Counted from the stretch's first letter, positions 6,994-15,168 are shown. The stretch is 37,320 nucleotides of DNA from Candidatus Adlerbacteria bacterium (GCA_903884345.1 CAISEE010000023.1:1-37320); one strand, 5' to 3'. Translations and numbers: made by a program. Notes: generated by a model not told the origin, from the sequence alone.

Positions 6994-7644
6994 ATGAAAC
7001 CCTCCTATGCCGATATCGGGTCACTCGCGCTTATTGTCATCGCATTCGCCTTTGGTGCCGCAGCCTACCCGCACCTGCCTACCCTTGTCGCCTCGCACTG
7101 GGGTGCCAACGGGGCCATCAACGGGCATATGACGCGTCTGTGGGGCGTACTGCTCATGCCGATCATCATGGCCGTCCTCTGGGGCATCTTCCTCGTCATC
7201 CCCGCGATCGAGCCCCAGCGGCAAAACTTCGAGACATTCCGCCGTCGCTACGACCTGTTTCGCGTCGGTATCCTCGCCTTCTTTTTGTACGTCTACGTGC
7301 TGACCTTGGCGATTAACCTGGGGTACCCCTTCGATCTGCGTCAATTCCTCGCCCCTGCCATGGCCGCGCTCTTTGCCGGGGTCGCCGCGATTCTTAAAGA
7401 CTCCAAGCGAAACTTCTTCGTCGGGATCCGCACCCCGTGGACGCTTTCAAGCGACGTGGTATGGCAAAAGACGCACCACCTCGGCGCGAAGCTCTTTTAT
7501 GCGACGGCACTCTGCACGCTCGTGGGCGCGCTCGTCCCGCACCTCTTGCTGTGGTACACCTTCGTCCCCCTCCTCGCGACCGTCGCCATAACGACCGTCT
7601 ATTCGTACGTCGTGTACCGATGTGAAAAGCCACACAATAAGTAA
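6994..7644 (+). CDS. SdpI-family (DUF1648) membrane protein
   Basis: 216 aa with about six membrane segments. The N-terminal DUF1648 signature is seen around residues 33-47 (ASHWGANGAINGHM), and the SdpI signature GIRTPWTLSSDVVWQKTHHLGA near residues 145-166. In Bacillus SdpI confers immunity to the SdpC toxin; most homologues, including those in CPR genomes, are uncharacterised, and no toxin gene is visible here. Start 6994 is chosen because TACACT at 6981-6986 sits 7 nt upstream; longer in-frame starts would run into the terminator. Confidence 0.85.
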   Translation: MKPSYADIGSLALIVIAFAFGAAAYPHLPTLVASHWGANGAINGHMTRLWGVLLMPIIMAVLWGIFLVIPAIEPQRQNFETFRRRYDLFRVGILAFFLYVYVLTLAINLGYPFDLRQFLAPAMAALFAGVAAILKDSKRNFFVGIRTPWTLSSDVVWQKTHHLGAKLFYATALCTLVGALVPHLLLWYTFVPLLATVAITTVYSYVVYRCEKPHNK

Positions 7645-7649
7645 TACAC

Positions 7650-8105
7650 TTATTGAACAAGTAACTTGACTAATTTACGGAGCGAAGTCTTACTTTCACC
7701 AACGTCCTGCTGATTTATATATTCGTTAAATGAAGTTTCAATAGTTTCCTTTTGCTCAGGCGTCAAAGAAGGGTTCGGACGCAGCAATGCATCAGAGGGA
7801 GTTGAGCCTTGCATATTAAGCTCATGCTCAAAATCTTTCCATAATTGATAGTTCCTACCTTCTGCCTCTGCATTCGTTGGCGCGCACAACGTCATCGCAA
7901 TCCTTAAAGCCCGACTGCGTTCATCAGTTTCCTTGACCATTCTTCTTGATTCCCCATATATCTCCAAAAATTCAGAATCTTCCCGAAATCGCTTTGAAAC
8001 GAAACCCGAGAGAGGCACCCCTGTTTCAACTTTATTAGGTTTTTCTTTCGCCTCTCGTCCCGATTGAGCACCTAGGTTTACCTCAGCTCTTGTAAATCCT
8101 TCCAT
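7650..8105 (-). CDS. Hypothetical protein, 151 aa, AT-rich
   Basis: Not recognised. Highly charged and probably helical, with no membrane span. Composition is distinctly more AT-rich than the flanking genes (A/T-ending codons, TTT, ATT, AAA), suggesting recent acquisition. ATG 8105 is preferred; an in-frame TTG lies two codons upstream at 8111. No good promoter or Shine-Dalgarno is visible; TATAAA occurs about 15 nt upstream. It is convergent with the SdpI-family gene, with only 5 nt between their stops. Confidence 0.6.
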   Translation of the reverse strand: MEGFTRAEVNLGAQSGREAKEKPNKVETGVPLSGFVSKRFREDSEFLEIYGESRRMVKETDERSRALRIAMTLCAPTNAEAEGRNYQLWKDFEHELNMQGSTPSDALLRPNPSLTPEQKETIETSFNEYINQQDVGESKTSLRKLVKLLVQ

Positions 8106-8195
8106 ATTCAAAATCTCAATTTTATAATGCTACTATTCAACTATATCACGCCCCGCTGACAGGAAAAAGACTCTGTGCTACACTGTGCCACGTAC

Positions 8196-8268
8196 GCGCG
8201 GTTAGCTCAGTTGGTAGAGCATCCCCTTGACGTGGGGAGGGCCAGGGGTTCGAGTCCCTTACCGCGCA
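8196..8268 (+). tRNA. tRNA-Val (GAC)
   Basis: Acceptor GCGCGGT/ACCGCGC, D arm GCTC...GAGC, anticodon stem TCCCC/GGGGA with loop TTGACGT (anticodon GAC), T-loop TTCGAGT. No encoded CCA. A -10-like TACACT at 8179-8184 lies 11 nt upstream. Confidence 0.96.
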
Positions 8269-8293
8269 CCCGTTTTAGTGCTCACAAAATATT

Positions 8294-8881
8294 ATGTTGC
8301 CCGATTTATTGGCGTTCGTCGACCTCACCCACCGGTTCGAGCAGACCAAACGGGTCGTCTTTGCCGCAGGTGAGGACCGGCTCGAGAACGATGCCGAGCA
8401 CAGCTACCAGTTGGCGCTCGTGGCGTGGTACCTGGCCGAAAAACATGTCCTACCGCTTGACCCCGCGAAACTGCTTCGCTATGCGCTCGTCCACGACCTG
8501 GTCGAAGCGTACGCGGGTGACACCTACTTTTACCGCGACGCGGCAGCCGACGCCGACAAGAAGGCCAAGGAGCAAGCGGCGGCCGATCGCATCGCAGCCG
8601 AGTTCCCCGACTTCCTGTCGCTCCACAAAACAATCGAGAACTACGAGCACCAGGTCGATGCCGAGGCACAGTTTTTATATTCGCTCGACAAGCTCCTCCC
8701 CGTCATCAACGGCTACCGCGACGGCGGCCGTTCGTGGAAGAAACTTGGCGTCACGTTTGCGATGGCCTCGACCGAGAAGACCAAAAAGATAACCGATCCC
8801 ATCGTGGCGCAGTACCTTAAAGAGTTACTCGCAATGCTTGAAACGAAGCAGGAGTTGTTTGCACCACGTTTACTGCTATGA
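8294..8881 (+). CDS. HD-domain hydrolase, YfbR/HDDC2-like
   Basis: 195 aa. HD-superfamily metal site: His in NDAEHSYQLAL (about residue 35), HD in ALVHDLVEAYAGD (about 74-75), and a later Asp in the SLDKLLPVING helix. E. coli YfbR, with this arrangement, is a 5'-deoxynucleotidase, so a role in nucleotide pools or house-cleaning is the best guess. It starts 25 nt after tRNA-Val and may be read from the tRNA promoter; no Shine-Dalgarno is seen. Its 3' end contains the tsaD promoter. Confidence 0.85.
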   Translation: MLPDLLAFVDLTHRFEQTKRVVFAAGEDRLENDAEHSYQLALVAWYLAEKHVLPLDPAKLLRYALVHDLVEAYAGDTYFYRDAAADADKKAKEQAAADRIAAEFPDFLSLHKTIENYEHQVDAEAQFLYSLDKLLPVINGYRDGGRSWKKLGVTFAMASTEKTKKITDPIVAQYLKELLAMLETKQELFAPRLLL

Positions 8882-8888
8882 TGCGAAC

Positions 8889-10136
8889 ATGCGAATCCTA
8901 GCAATCGAGACCAGCTGCGACGAGACGGGGGTTGCCATCCTCGACGGGGTCAAAAACAGCGAGTCGGTTGCCTTTGCTGTGCGAGGCTCGGCGCTCCTGT
9001 CGCAGGCGGCGATGCATGCCGAGTTTGGGGGCGTCTTCCCCACCCTCGCCAAGCGCGAACACCTCAAAAATCTGCCCTTGATGCTTGAAGAAGCAGTGCG
9101 AGCAGCTTCGTCGCAGTCGCCCGAAAAAAAGTCCTCGGGTCTCCTTGCTTCGCAAGGCCAGACTGTTTTTTCGGGCAACTGCGACTCCGCGTTTGCGGCA
9201 CTTCAGATTGATGCGATTGCGGTCACCAGCGGGCCGGGGCTTGAGCCGGCGCTGTGGACTGGGATTACCTTCGCGCAGGAGTTGGCGAAAAAATGGAACC
9301 TGCCGCTCATCCCGGTCAATCACCTCGAAGGGCATCTCATGTCGTCACTCGTTAAAGACAATATAATCGAGAACGTGGCACTGCCCGTCTTAGGGCTCGT
9401 CATCTCAGGCGGACACACCGAATTAGTACTGATGAAAGAGTGGTTCGTGTACGAAAAAATCGGCCAAACACTCGACGACGCTGTCGGCGAAGCCTTCGAC
9501 AAGGTCGCCCGCATGCTGAATTTGCCATACCCCGGCGGCCCGCACATCTCGCGACTTGCTCATCGTTCCCGCACCGCGCAAGCGGAGGAAGTCAAGAGAG
9601 GGCTTTCGAGCGCGACGGCGCGAGAACCTAGCCAATTTTCAGCAGAAAATTCGCGTACCACTCTCGACTTCCCTCCGCGAGCCACCGATTTCACCATAAC
9701 CCTCCCCCGCCCCATGCTCCACAGCGACAACTGCGACGTCTCTTTCTCAGGCCTCAAGACCGCAGCACTCTACAAGCTGCGCGACCTCGGTGGCATCGAA
9801 AAACTCTCCGAGTCAGAGGTTGCCCGCTTCGCGCAAGAGTTCGAAGACGCGACGGCAGATGTTCTGTGTGCCAAGACCAAGCGAGCACTCCAAAAAACAG
9901 GGACAGAGACCTTCGTCATCGGTGGCGGCGTCGCAGCCAACTCGCACATCCGCACACGACTGGCCCAGATGATCGAGCGCGACTTCCCCGACGTTGCCGT
10001 CTGCCTCCCCGGGGTGTCGCTGACGGGCGATAATGCCATCATGATCGCCATGACAGCCCTCTTGCGCTCGCTCGCCGGGGCCGCAATCATCCCAGCCCCC
10101 GAGTCTATCCGCGCCGACGGCAACCTCTCGCTTTAG
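8889..10136 (+). CDS. tsaD: tRNA N6-threonylcarbamoyladenosine synthase TsaD, with two insertions
   Basis: Transfers threonylcarbamoyl to A37 of ANN-decoding tRNAs, with TsaB and TsaE. Seen: start MRILAIETSCDETGVA, metal ligands HLEGH at residues 145-149, SGGHTELV, DDAVGEAFDKVARML, YPGGP, FSGLKTA, GGGVAANS and a final LTGDNAIMIA. At 415 aa it is about 75 residues longer than the usual ~340. The excess lies in two places where the DNA is palindromic (9113-9182 and 9582-9678), both in frame and both in regions outside the catalytic motifs. TTGTTT-16-TATGAT (8855-8882) ends 6 nt before ATG 8889, so the mRNA is probably leaderless. Confidence 0.97.
   Translation: MRILAIETSCDETGVAILDGVKNSESVAFAVRGSALLSQAAMHAEFGGVFPTLAKREHLKNLPLMLEEAVRAASSQSPEKKSSGLLASQGQTVFSGNCDSAFAALQIDAIAVTSGPGLEPALWTGITFAQELAKKWNLPLIPVNHLEGHLMSSLVKDNIIENVALPVLGLVISGGHTELVLMKEWFVYEKIGQTLDDAVGEAFDKVARMLNLPYPGGPHISRLAHRSRTAQAEEVKRGLSSATAREPSQFSAENSRTTLDFPPRATDFTITLPRPMLHSDNCDVSFSGLKTAALYKLRDLGGIEKLSESEVARFAQEFEDATADVLCAKTKRALQKTGTETFVIGGGVAANSHIRTRLAQMIERDFPDVAVCLPGVSLTGDNAIMIAMTALLRSLAGAAIIPAPESIRADGNLSL
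9113..9182. repeat. Palindromic insert 1 in tsaD
   Basis: Left arm 9113-9133 (GCAGTCGCCCGAAAAA...) mirrors right arm 9161-9182 with few mismatches. Inside is a perfect hairpin CCTTGC-TTC-GCAAGG (9143-9157). It adds roughly 20 residues (about 75-98) between an alpha helix and the conserved IDAIAVTSGPG strand of TsaD. Confidence 0.85.
9582..9678. repeat. Palindromic element, family I, in tsaD
   Basis: Outer stem GCGGAGG.AAGTC.AGAG (9582-9600 with 9661-9678), then hairpin A at 9605-9626 (TTCGAGCGC-GACG-GCGCGAGAA, with tandem G-A mismatches) and hairpin B at 9634-9651 (AATTTT-CAGCAG-AAAATT): a three-helix junction. Codes for about residues 232-264, missing in other TsaD proteins. Homologous to the element in lepA at 17811-17910. 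Confidence 0.9.
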
Positions 10137-10163
10137 AGCCCTATTTGGCGTACAATCGGCCAT

Positions 10164-12317
10164 ATGCTAGAGAAATTTCTTAAGCCATACGACGCTGCGG
10201 CCGTCGAGCCCGCAATCTACAAAATGTGGGACGAGAGCGGCTTTTTCAACCCCGACAAGTTACCCCCTCGACTTGACGCTCAGGGCAAGCCGGCCGAGCG
10301 CACCGAGCAGTTTTCAATCATCATGCCGCCGCCCAATGCCAACGGCTCACTCCATGCCGGGCATGCGCTTTTTGTGACGCTCCAGGACATCATGATTCGC
10401 TTCGAGCGCATGCGCGGGAAAAAGACGTTGTGGTACCCGGGCGCCGACCATGCGGGCTTCGAGACGCAGGTCGTCTATGAGAAGAAGCTCGAGAAGGAAG
10501 GTCGCTCGCGCTTCGAGATGAGCCGCGAACAACTCTACAAAGAAATTCTCGACTTCACCCTCGCCAACAAGTCATTCATGGAGGGGCAGCTGCGCCAGCT
10601 CGGTGCCTCGTGCGATTGGTCGCGCGAACTCTTTACCCTCGACGAGCGCGTGGTCAAGACCGTGTACGCGACGTTTAAAAAACTCTCCGACGACGGGTTG
10701 CTCTACCGCGGCTCGCGCATCGTCAACTGGTGCCCCAAGCATCAGACCTCACTGTCAAACCTCGAGACCAACCGCACGCCGCGCACCGACGCCTTCTACT
10801 ATTTCAAATACGGACCCTTCACCATCGGCACCGCTCGCCCCGAGACGAAGTTCGGCGACAAGTACGTCGTCATGCATCCGGCTGACCCGCGCTATGTAGC
10901 ATACACCGAAGGTCAGCAAATTGATCTTGAGTGGATCAACGGCCCGATTACCGCGACCGTCCTCAAAGACGAGGCCATCGACATGGAGTTCGGCACCGGC
11001 GTCATGACCATCACGCCGTGGCACGACCAGACCGACTTCGAGATCGCCAAGCGCCACAACCTGCCACTCGAGCAGGTCATCGACTGGCGCGGCAAACTCC
11101 TCCCCATCGCAGGCGAGTTCGCGGGCATGTCGATTAAGGATGCACGCCCCAAGATCGTCGAGAAACTCAAAGCCAAAGACTTGCTCGTCAAGATCGACGA
11201 GGCGTACGTGCACGAAGTGCCGGTGTGCTACAAATGCGAGCGCGAAATCGAGCCGCAAATCAAAGCGCAGTGGTTCGTCGCGATGCAGACCCTGGCCGAC
11301 CGCGCCAAAGAGGCCGTGCAGAAAAAAGAAGTCACTATCTTGACCGAGCAGCACGAGAAAATCATGCTCCACTGGCTCGAGAACATCCAAGACTGGAACA
11401 TCTCGCGCCAAATCGCCTGGGGCATCCCGATCCCGGCCAAGCTTTGCGAGAAATGCAACGACGGCTTCATAGACATGGATGATTCCAAGACCGCATGCCC
11501 CACTTGTGGCGGCCCTGTCGTAGCTGACCCCGACACCTTCGACACCTGGTTCTCGTCGGGTCAGTGGCCGTTTGCCACACTCGGCTACCCCGACTCCGCC
11601 GACTTCAAGACCTTCTACCCGACCTCGGTCATGGAGACGGGCGCCGACATCCTCTTCTTTTGGGTGGCGCGCATGCTCATGCTCGGGCTATATGTGACCG
11701 GCAAAGTGCCGTTTAAAGATGTGTACCTGCACGGCCTCGTTCGTGATGCCCACGGTAAGAAGATGAGCAAGAGCAAGGGCAACGTTATCTCGCCGTTGGA
11801 AATCTCAAACGAGTACGGAACCGACGCGCTTCGCATGGGCCTCATCGTCGGCAACACCCCGGGCACCGACCTTAACCTCGACCCCAAGAAAATAAACGCG
11901 TACAAAAAGTTCGCCAACAAAATCTGGAACATCACGCGCTTCGTACTCGAAAGCACGCAGGACGCGCCGGCGACCGCAACCCTCACCGAGCAAGATGCCG
12001 CACACCTCGCAGCCTTTCGCGCACTTTCGCAAGACATCACCAAGGACATCGAAGAGTACCGCCTCTACATGGCAGCCGAAAAACTATACCACTACCTCTG
12101 GGACGCCTTCGCGAGCACGCTTCTTGAAGAGAGCAAACCGATCCTCAAGGGCGAGGATACGGCCGCAAAAGCATCGCGCCAGGTGTTGCTACGCGACATC
12201 CTTCTTGATTCGCTGAAACTCCTTCACCCGTTTATGCCGTTTGTGACCGAAGAGATTTGGCAGTCGATTGGGACACCGCAAAACCTGTTGATGGTCGAGC
12301 ATTGGCCGGTCAAATAG
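10164..12317 (+). CDS. valS: Valine--tRNA ligase, short form
   Basis: Class Ia synthetase that charges tRNA-Val. Seen: HIGH-box variant within GSLHAGHALF near residues 63-72, WYPGADHAGFETQ, an editing (CP1) domain, a zinc-knuckle-like pair CEKC...CPTC, DTWFSSGQWPF, and KMSKSKGN near residue 533. At 717 aa it is shorter than the usual 850-950; it ends right after the anticodon-binding helices (FMPFVTEEIWQSIG), so the C-terminal coiled-coil arm is missing and CP1 appears trimmed. Short synthetases are common in CPR genomes. TACAAT at 10151-10156 lies 7 nt before the ATG, with no Shine-Dalgarno. Confidence 0.97.
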   Translation: MLEKFLKPYDAAAVEPAIYKMWDESGFFNPDKLPPRLDAQGKPAERTEQFSIIMPPPNANGSLHAGHALFVTLQDIMIRFERMRGKKTLWYPGADHAGFETQVVYEKKLEKEGRSRFEMSREQLYKEILDFTLANKSFMEGQLRQLGASCDWSRELFTLDERVVKTVYATFKKLSDDGLLYRGSRIVNWCPKHQTSLSNLETNRTPRTDAFYYFKYGPFTIGTARPETKFGDKYVVMHPADPRYVAYTEGQQIDLEWINGPITATVLKDEAIDMEFGTGVMTITPWHDQTDFEIAKRHNLPLEQVIDWRGKLLPIAGEFAGMSIKDARPKIVEKLKAKDLLVKIDEAYVHEVPVCYKCEREIEPQIKAQWFVAMQTLADRAKEAVQKKEVTILTEQHEKIMLHWLENIQDWNISRQIAWGIPIPAKLCEKCNDGFIDMDDSKTACPTCGGPVVADPDTFDTWFSSGQWPFATLGYPDSADFKTFYPTSVMETGADILFFWVARMLMLGLYVTGKVPFKDVYLHGLVRDAHGKKMSKSKGNVISPLEISNEYGTDALRMGLIVGNTPGTDLNLDPKKINAYKKFANKIWNITRFVLESTQDAPATATLTEQDAAHLAAFRALSQDITKDIEEYRLYMAAEKLYHYLWDAFASTLLEESKPILKGEDTAAKASRQVLLRDILLDSLKLLHPFMPFVTEEIWQSIGTPQNLLMVEHWPVK

Positions 12318-12333
12318 AGGGTATACTAAACGG

Positions 12334-13026
12334 GTGACTCTCGCACCGATTTTATTCGTTGCCTTTTTGGGTGGCGTCATCCCGTCGCTCTTGTGGCTGA
12401 CATTTTGGCTGCTCGAGGACCGCTGCCAGCCCGAGCCCAAACGCATGATCTTTTACACGTTCGTGGCCGGCATGCTCGGCGTCTTTGCGGTGTACTTCCC
12501 CGAGAAGGCGGTTCAGCCGTTTTTCAGCGAAGGTGCGGCACTCTTTCTTTGGTGGGCGCTGTTTGAAGAGTTGGCAAAGTTCCTCGCCGTCTACTTCGTG
12601 GCGATCAATACCGAGTACTTCGACGAACCGCTCGACGCCGTCATGTACATGGTGACCGCAGCACTGGGATTCTCGGCGCTCGAGAACGCAATCTTTCTCA
12701 TCGAACCACTGCGAAGCGGCGACATGCTGAAGACGCTCCTCACCGAGAACCTGCGCTTCATGGGTGCGACGCTCTTGCACGTGCTCTCGTCGGCAACGAT
12801 TGGCATCATGCTCGCACGCGCCTTCTACAAGGATGCGCGCGCAAAAAAACGGGCGCTGGTCGTGGGACTTATCCTTGCGACCGTCTTGCATGCGTTGTTT
12901 AACTTTTTTATACTGAAGGGAGGAGCTGGCGGAACTCTATGGCTTTTTCTCTGCATCTGGATCGGCATCATCGCTACCCTGTTACTAATCGAGCGCGTTA
13001 AAGAACCTACCAAGGATTATTGCTAA
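12334..13026 (+). CDS. PrsW-family intramembrane metalloprotease
   Basis: 230 aa, about seven membrane segments. Motifs of PrsW and the wider CAAX-protease group: FEELAKF (EExxK) near residues 73-79, SALENAIF with a membrane-embedded Glu, and histidines in LLHVLSS and LHALFNFF. PrsW in Bacillus cleaves the anti-sigma factor RsiW; the substrate here is unknown. GTG 12334 is chosen because TATACT at 12322-12327 lies 6 nt upstream. The Hsp20 gene follows after 2 nt, so the two are cotranscribed, which hints at envelope-stress handling. Confidence 0.88.
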   Translation: MTLAPILFVAFLGGVIPSLLWLTFWLLEDRCQPEPKRMIFYTFVAGMLGVFAVYFPEKAVQPFFSEGAALFLWWALFEELAKFLAVYFVAINTEYFDEPLDAVMYMVTAALGFSALENAIFLIEPLRSGDMLKTLLTENLRFMGATLLHVLSSATIGIMLARAFYKDARAKKRALVVGLILATVLHALFNFFILKGGAGGTLWLFLCIWIGIIATLLLIERVKEPTKDYC

Positions 13027-13028
13027 CT

Positions 13029-13553
13029 ATGGCACGAGAAAAACGATCACTATTCGAATGGCTCACCGGCGGCTCAAGCTCTGAGGACGATTTTTCGTTC
13101 GACGATATCGAGAGCGGCGGATCGGGCTACGGCACGAGCGCCAAAAAGCTCCCGACCGCACACGTGCCTGTGCACCGACAGAGCCCCGTCGCTCAAGAAG
13201 AAGAAACGCCTGAGCCCGAGGCCGAAGGCGAACTTGCCGTCGACGTCTACCAGACGCCCACACACATCGTCATCAAGGCTATGATCGCGGGCGTGCGCCC
13301 CGAGGACCTCGACGTCTCGATTACGCGCGACATGGTGACGCTTCGCGGCAAACGCGAGCGCCACACCGAGGGCGGCAACGGCGACTACTACTTTCAAGAA
13401 CTCTACTGGGGCGCCTTCTCACGCACCATCGTGCTGCCGCAAGAGGTCGAGATCGAGAACGCCGACGCGACCGAAAAGCACGGCCTCCTCATCATCAAAC
13501 TCCCCAAGCTCGACAAGGGCCGCCAAGCAAAACTCAAAATCAAATCCAGCTAA
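13029..13553 (+). CDS. Small heat-shock protein, Hsp20/alpha-crystallin family
   Basis: 174 aa. A disordered acidic N-terminal region (residues 1-65, Ser/Gly/Glu-rich) precedes an alpha-crystallin domain from LAVDVYQTPTHIVIKAMIAGVRPEDLDVSI to ADATEKHGLLIIKLPK, which holds the usual GLL-I/V motif. An ATP-independent holdase in the cytosol. Start 13029 lies 2 nt after the PrsW stop; it is closed by a strong terminator. Confidence 0.93.
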   Translation: MAREKRSLFEWLTGGSSSEDDFSFDDIESGGSGYGTSAKKLPTAHVPVHRQSPVAQEEETPEPEAEGELAVDVYQTPTHIVIKAMIAGVRPEDLDVSITRDMVTLRGKRERHTEGGNGDYYFQELYWGAFSRTIVLPQEVEIENADATEKHGLLIIKLPKLDKGRQAKLKIKSS

Positions 13554-13555
13554 GA

Positions 13556-13600
13556 CGAAAGAACCCGCTGCCAAAGGCAAGCGGGTTCTTTCGTTTTCTT
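13556..13600 (+). terminator. Rho-independent terminator after hsp20
   Basis: 13-bp perfect stem CGAAAGAACCCGC (13556-13568) / GCGGGTTCTTTCG (13581-13593), then TTTTCTT. Confidence 0.9.
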
Positions 13601-13635
13601 CGTGCCTGCACTGAGCGAGCGCCGCGAGTCGAATG

Positions 13636-13708
13636 TGCTTGGGGCCGGGCTCGAACCGGCGACCCCTTCCTCTTCAGGGAAATGCTCTACCAACTGAGCT
13701 ACCCAAGC
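13636..13708 (-). tRNA. tRNA-Phe (GAA)
   Basis: Minus strand: acceptor GCTTGGG with CCCAAGC, D arm GCTC/GAGC, anticodon loop CTGAAGA (GAA) on a TTTCC/GGAAG stem, T-loop TTCGAGC. No encoded CCA. Confidence 0.95.
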
Positions 13709-13714
13709 ATGTGT

Positions 13715-14026
13715 TTAGTGATGTGTCGAACTGGTCGGCGACGTCAGATTTTTGAGCATGTCGCCAAGACCCTGCGCCTGCTGATTGCCAACTTCGACCT
13801 GGTTGTAGAGGTCGACAAGCTTCGTCACGTACGGCTGCAGGTAGTACACGTACGCTGCACCGGATGCCGCGAAGATGAGCATCCACCACACGATCTGGAA
13901 GAACATACCCCACCGCGCCGCGTTGCGCATGCCGCGCACCATACGATTGGTGTCCTCGGCCAACGCCAACGTGCGGGCTGTAGCCTTTTTTATCTCCTCC
14001 AAATCTGGATCAACAATGTCCTCCAC
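13715..14026 (-). CDS. Small single-span membrane protein, 103 aa
   Basis: Unknown function; proteins of this shape are frequent in Parcubacteria-like genomes. An acidic helical N-terminus (DPDLEEIKKATARTLALAED) precedes one membrane segment near residues 42-62 (FFQIVWWMLIFAASGAAYVY), then a periplasmic or extracellular helical tail. GTG 14026 is chosen because a perfect TATAAT (14039-14034, minus strand) ends 7 nt before it; the longer in-frame start at 14083 lacks this and begins next to tRNA-Arg. Confidence 0.75.
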   Translation of the reverse strand: MEDIVDPDLEEIKKATARTLALAEDTNRMVRGMRNAARWGMFFQIVWWMLIFAASGAAYVYYLQPYVTKLVDLYNQVEVGNQQAQGLGDMLKNLTSPTSSTHH

Positions 14027-14095
14027 ACCCAGGATTATAGCCCAATAGGGCCGCCAAGTAAACACTCTGCACACCCGGCGCACCGCCGCCTTTTG

Positions 14096-14167
14096 TGCCC
14101 CCGGCAGGAATCGGACCTACATCTACCCCTTAGGACGGGGCTGTTCTATCCATTGAACTACGGGGGC
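14096..14167 (-). tRNA. tRNA-Arg (CCT)
   Basis: Minus strand: acceptor GCCCCCG/CGGGGGC, anticodon loop GTCCTAA (CCT) on GCCCC/GGGGT, T-loop TCCGATT. No encoded CCA. Confidence 0.93.
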
Positions 14168-14177
14168 CAAACAGCAC

Positions 14178-14200
14178 AAAACCGACACAGGGTCGGTTTT
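14178..14200 (-). terminator. Bidirectional terminator-like hairpin
   Basis: Perfect 9-bp stem AAAACCGAC (14178-14186) / GTCGGTTTT (14192-14200) with a 5-nt loop. It gives a short U tail in both directions and lies between the glutaredoxin gene and tRNA-Arg. Confidence 0.7.
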
Positions 14201-14239
14201 GGTAGTATGCGCCAATTGTGGGGAAACAGCCAGGGGCCG

Positions 14240-14482
14240 TTAGGCGGCTAACCCAAGCTTGCTCGCAACCTTCTCGCGATCAAAACCGACGAGCACGTCG
14301 TTGCCGATCACGATGACCGGGACGCCCATCTGACCCGTCATCTGCACCATCTCCTGGCGCTTTGCGGCATCAATCGAGACATCGTACGCGGTGTAGGTGA
14401 TGTTCTTCTCGGCGAAGAAATCCTTGGCCAAGTTGCAAAAATGGCAGGTAGGTGTGCTGTAGATTGTAATGGTCTTGTCCAT
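14240..14482 (-). CDS. Glutaredoxin / NrdH-like redoxin
   Basis: 80 aa, one thioredoxin-fold domain. Active site CHFC at about residues 13-16 after IYSTPT, cis-Pro loop GVPVIVI, and a final GFDRE helix, which match NrdH/glutaredoxin-like proteins. It reduces disulfides in the cytosol; it could serve ribonucleotide reductase or thiol homeostasis. No Shine-Dalgarno; TATCGC lies 7 nt upstream of the start, a weak match to the leaderless pattern. Confidence 0.9.
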   Translation of the reverse strand: MDKTITIYSTPTCHFCNLAKDFFAEKNITYTAYDVSIDAAKRQEMVQMTGQMGVPVIVIGNDVLVGFDREKVASKLGLAA

Positions 14483-14531
14483 GTCAGTTGCGATAACTAT
14501 TCAATAATGTGCGCCCAGTATACCACAGTGA

Positions 14532-15131
14532 TTATGCGGCGACCTTCGCCCCGCGCGCCCCAGCAATCGACGCGGCTGCGGTCGCGACCGATGCGACCAG
14601 CGCCTTGCCTGCCTCGACGTACTCGTCGAGCGCACCAGCCTTGAGGCCCCCTGCCTCGTCGGTCAAAAACCACGGCGCCATGATGTGCACCTCCTCGGCG
14701 ACACTCTCGAGCTTGAAGTCAGACGCGACCTGGCGCAGCTGCCCGATTGCGCGCGTACCACCCATCGCGCCGTAGCCCACGTACGCGACCGGCTTACCGT
14801 TCCACTCCGGGTAAATAACGTCGAGCGCGTTCTTTAATACCGCGGTGTAGCCGGCATTGTACTCGGCGACCGTGAAGATGAATCCATCGGCCTCGGCAAT
14901 CTGTGCCGCCCACTTTGATACGACCGGGTCAGCGTACATACCACCCAACGTCTTGGGGCTGGCACCCTCGAAGAATGGGAACGCGTAGTCGCGCAGATCG
15001 AGCACCTCGACGTCGAGATTTTCATTCGTCTTTGCCAAGTCTGCGACCCATGCGGCGGCCTTGTCGCCGAAGCGACCCTGGCGCGTGCTCCCGACGATGA
15101 CCTTTATGTTGAACTTTTTGTTGGTATCCAT
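14532..15131 (-). CDS. NADPH-dependent FMN reductase (flavodoxin-like)
   Basis: 199 aa. Flavodoxin-like fold with the FMN phosphate loop GSTRQGRFGD (about residues 13-22), AEYNAGYTAVLKNALD and YGAMGGTRA, all typical of the NAD(P)H-dependent FMN/quinone/azo-reductase family. Cytosolic; probably reduces quinones or other electrophiles. It is divergent from an HxlR-type regulator, and the shared spacer holds two palindromes, so it is very likely that regulator's target. TATAGA lies 8 nt before the start. Confidence 0.9.
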   Translation of the reverse strand: MDTNKKFNIKVIVGSTRQGRFGDKAAAWVADLAKTNENLDVEVLDLRDYAFPFFEGASPKTLGGMYADPVVSKWAAQIAEADGFIFTVAEYNAGYTAVLKNALDVIYPEWNGKPVAYVGYGAMGGTRAIGQLRQVASDFKLESVAEEVHIMAPWFLTDEAGGLKAGALDEYVEAGKALVASVATAAASIAGARGAKVAA

Positions 15132-15154
15132 AACAATTCTCTATAATTTTCTAA

Positions 15155-15168
15155 TGTGTATATACACA
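15155..15168. promoter_or_regulatory. Putative operator 1 (14-bp palindrome)
   Basis: Perfect palindrome TGTGTATATACACA in the FMN reductase / hxlR spacer, 23 nt upstream of the reductase start. Confidence 0.6.
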
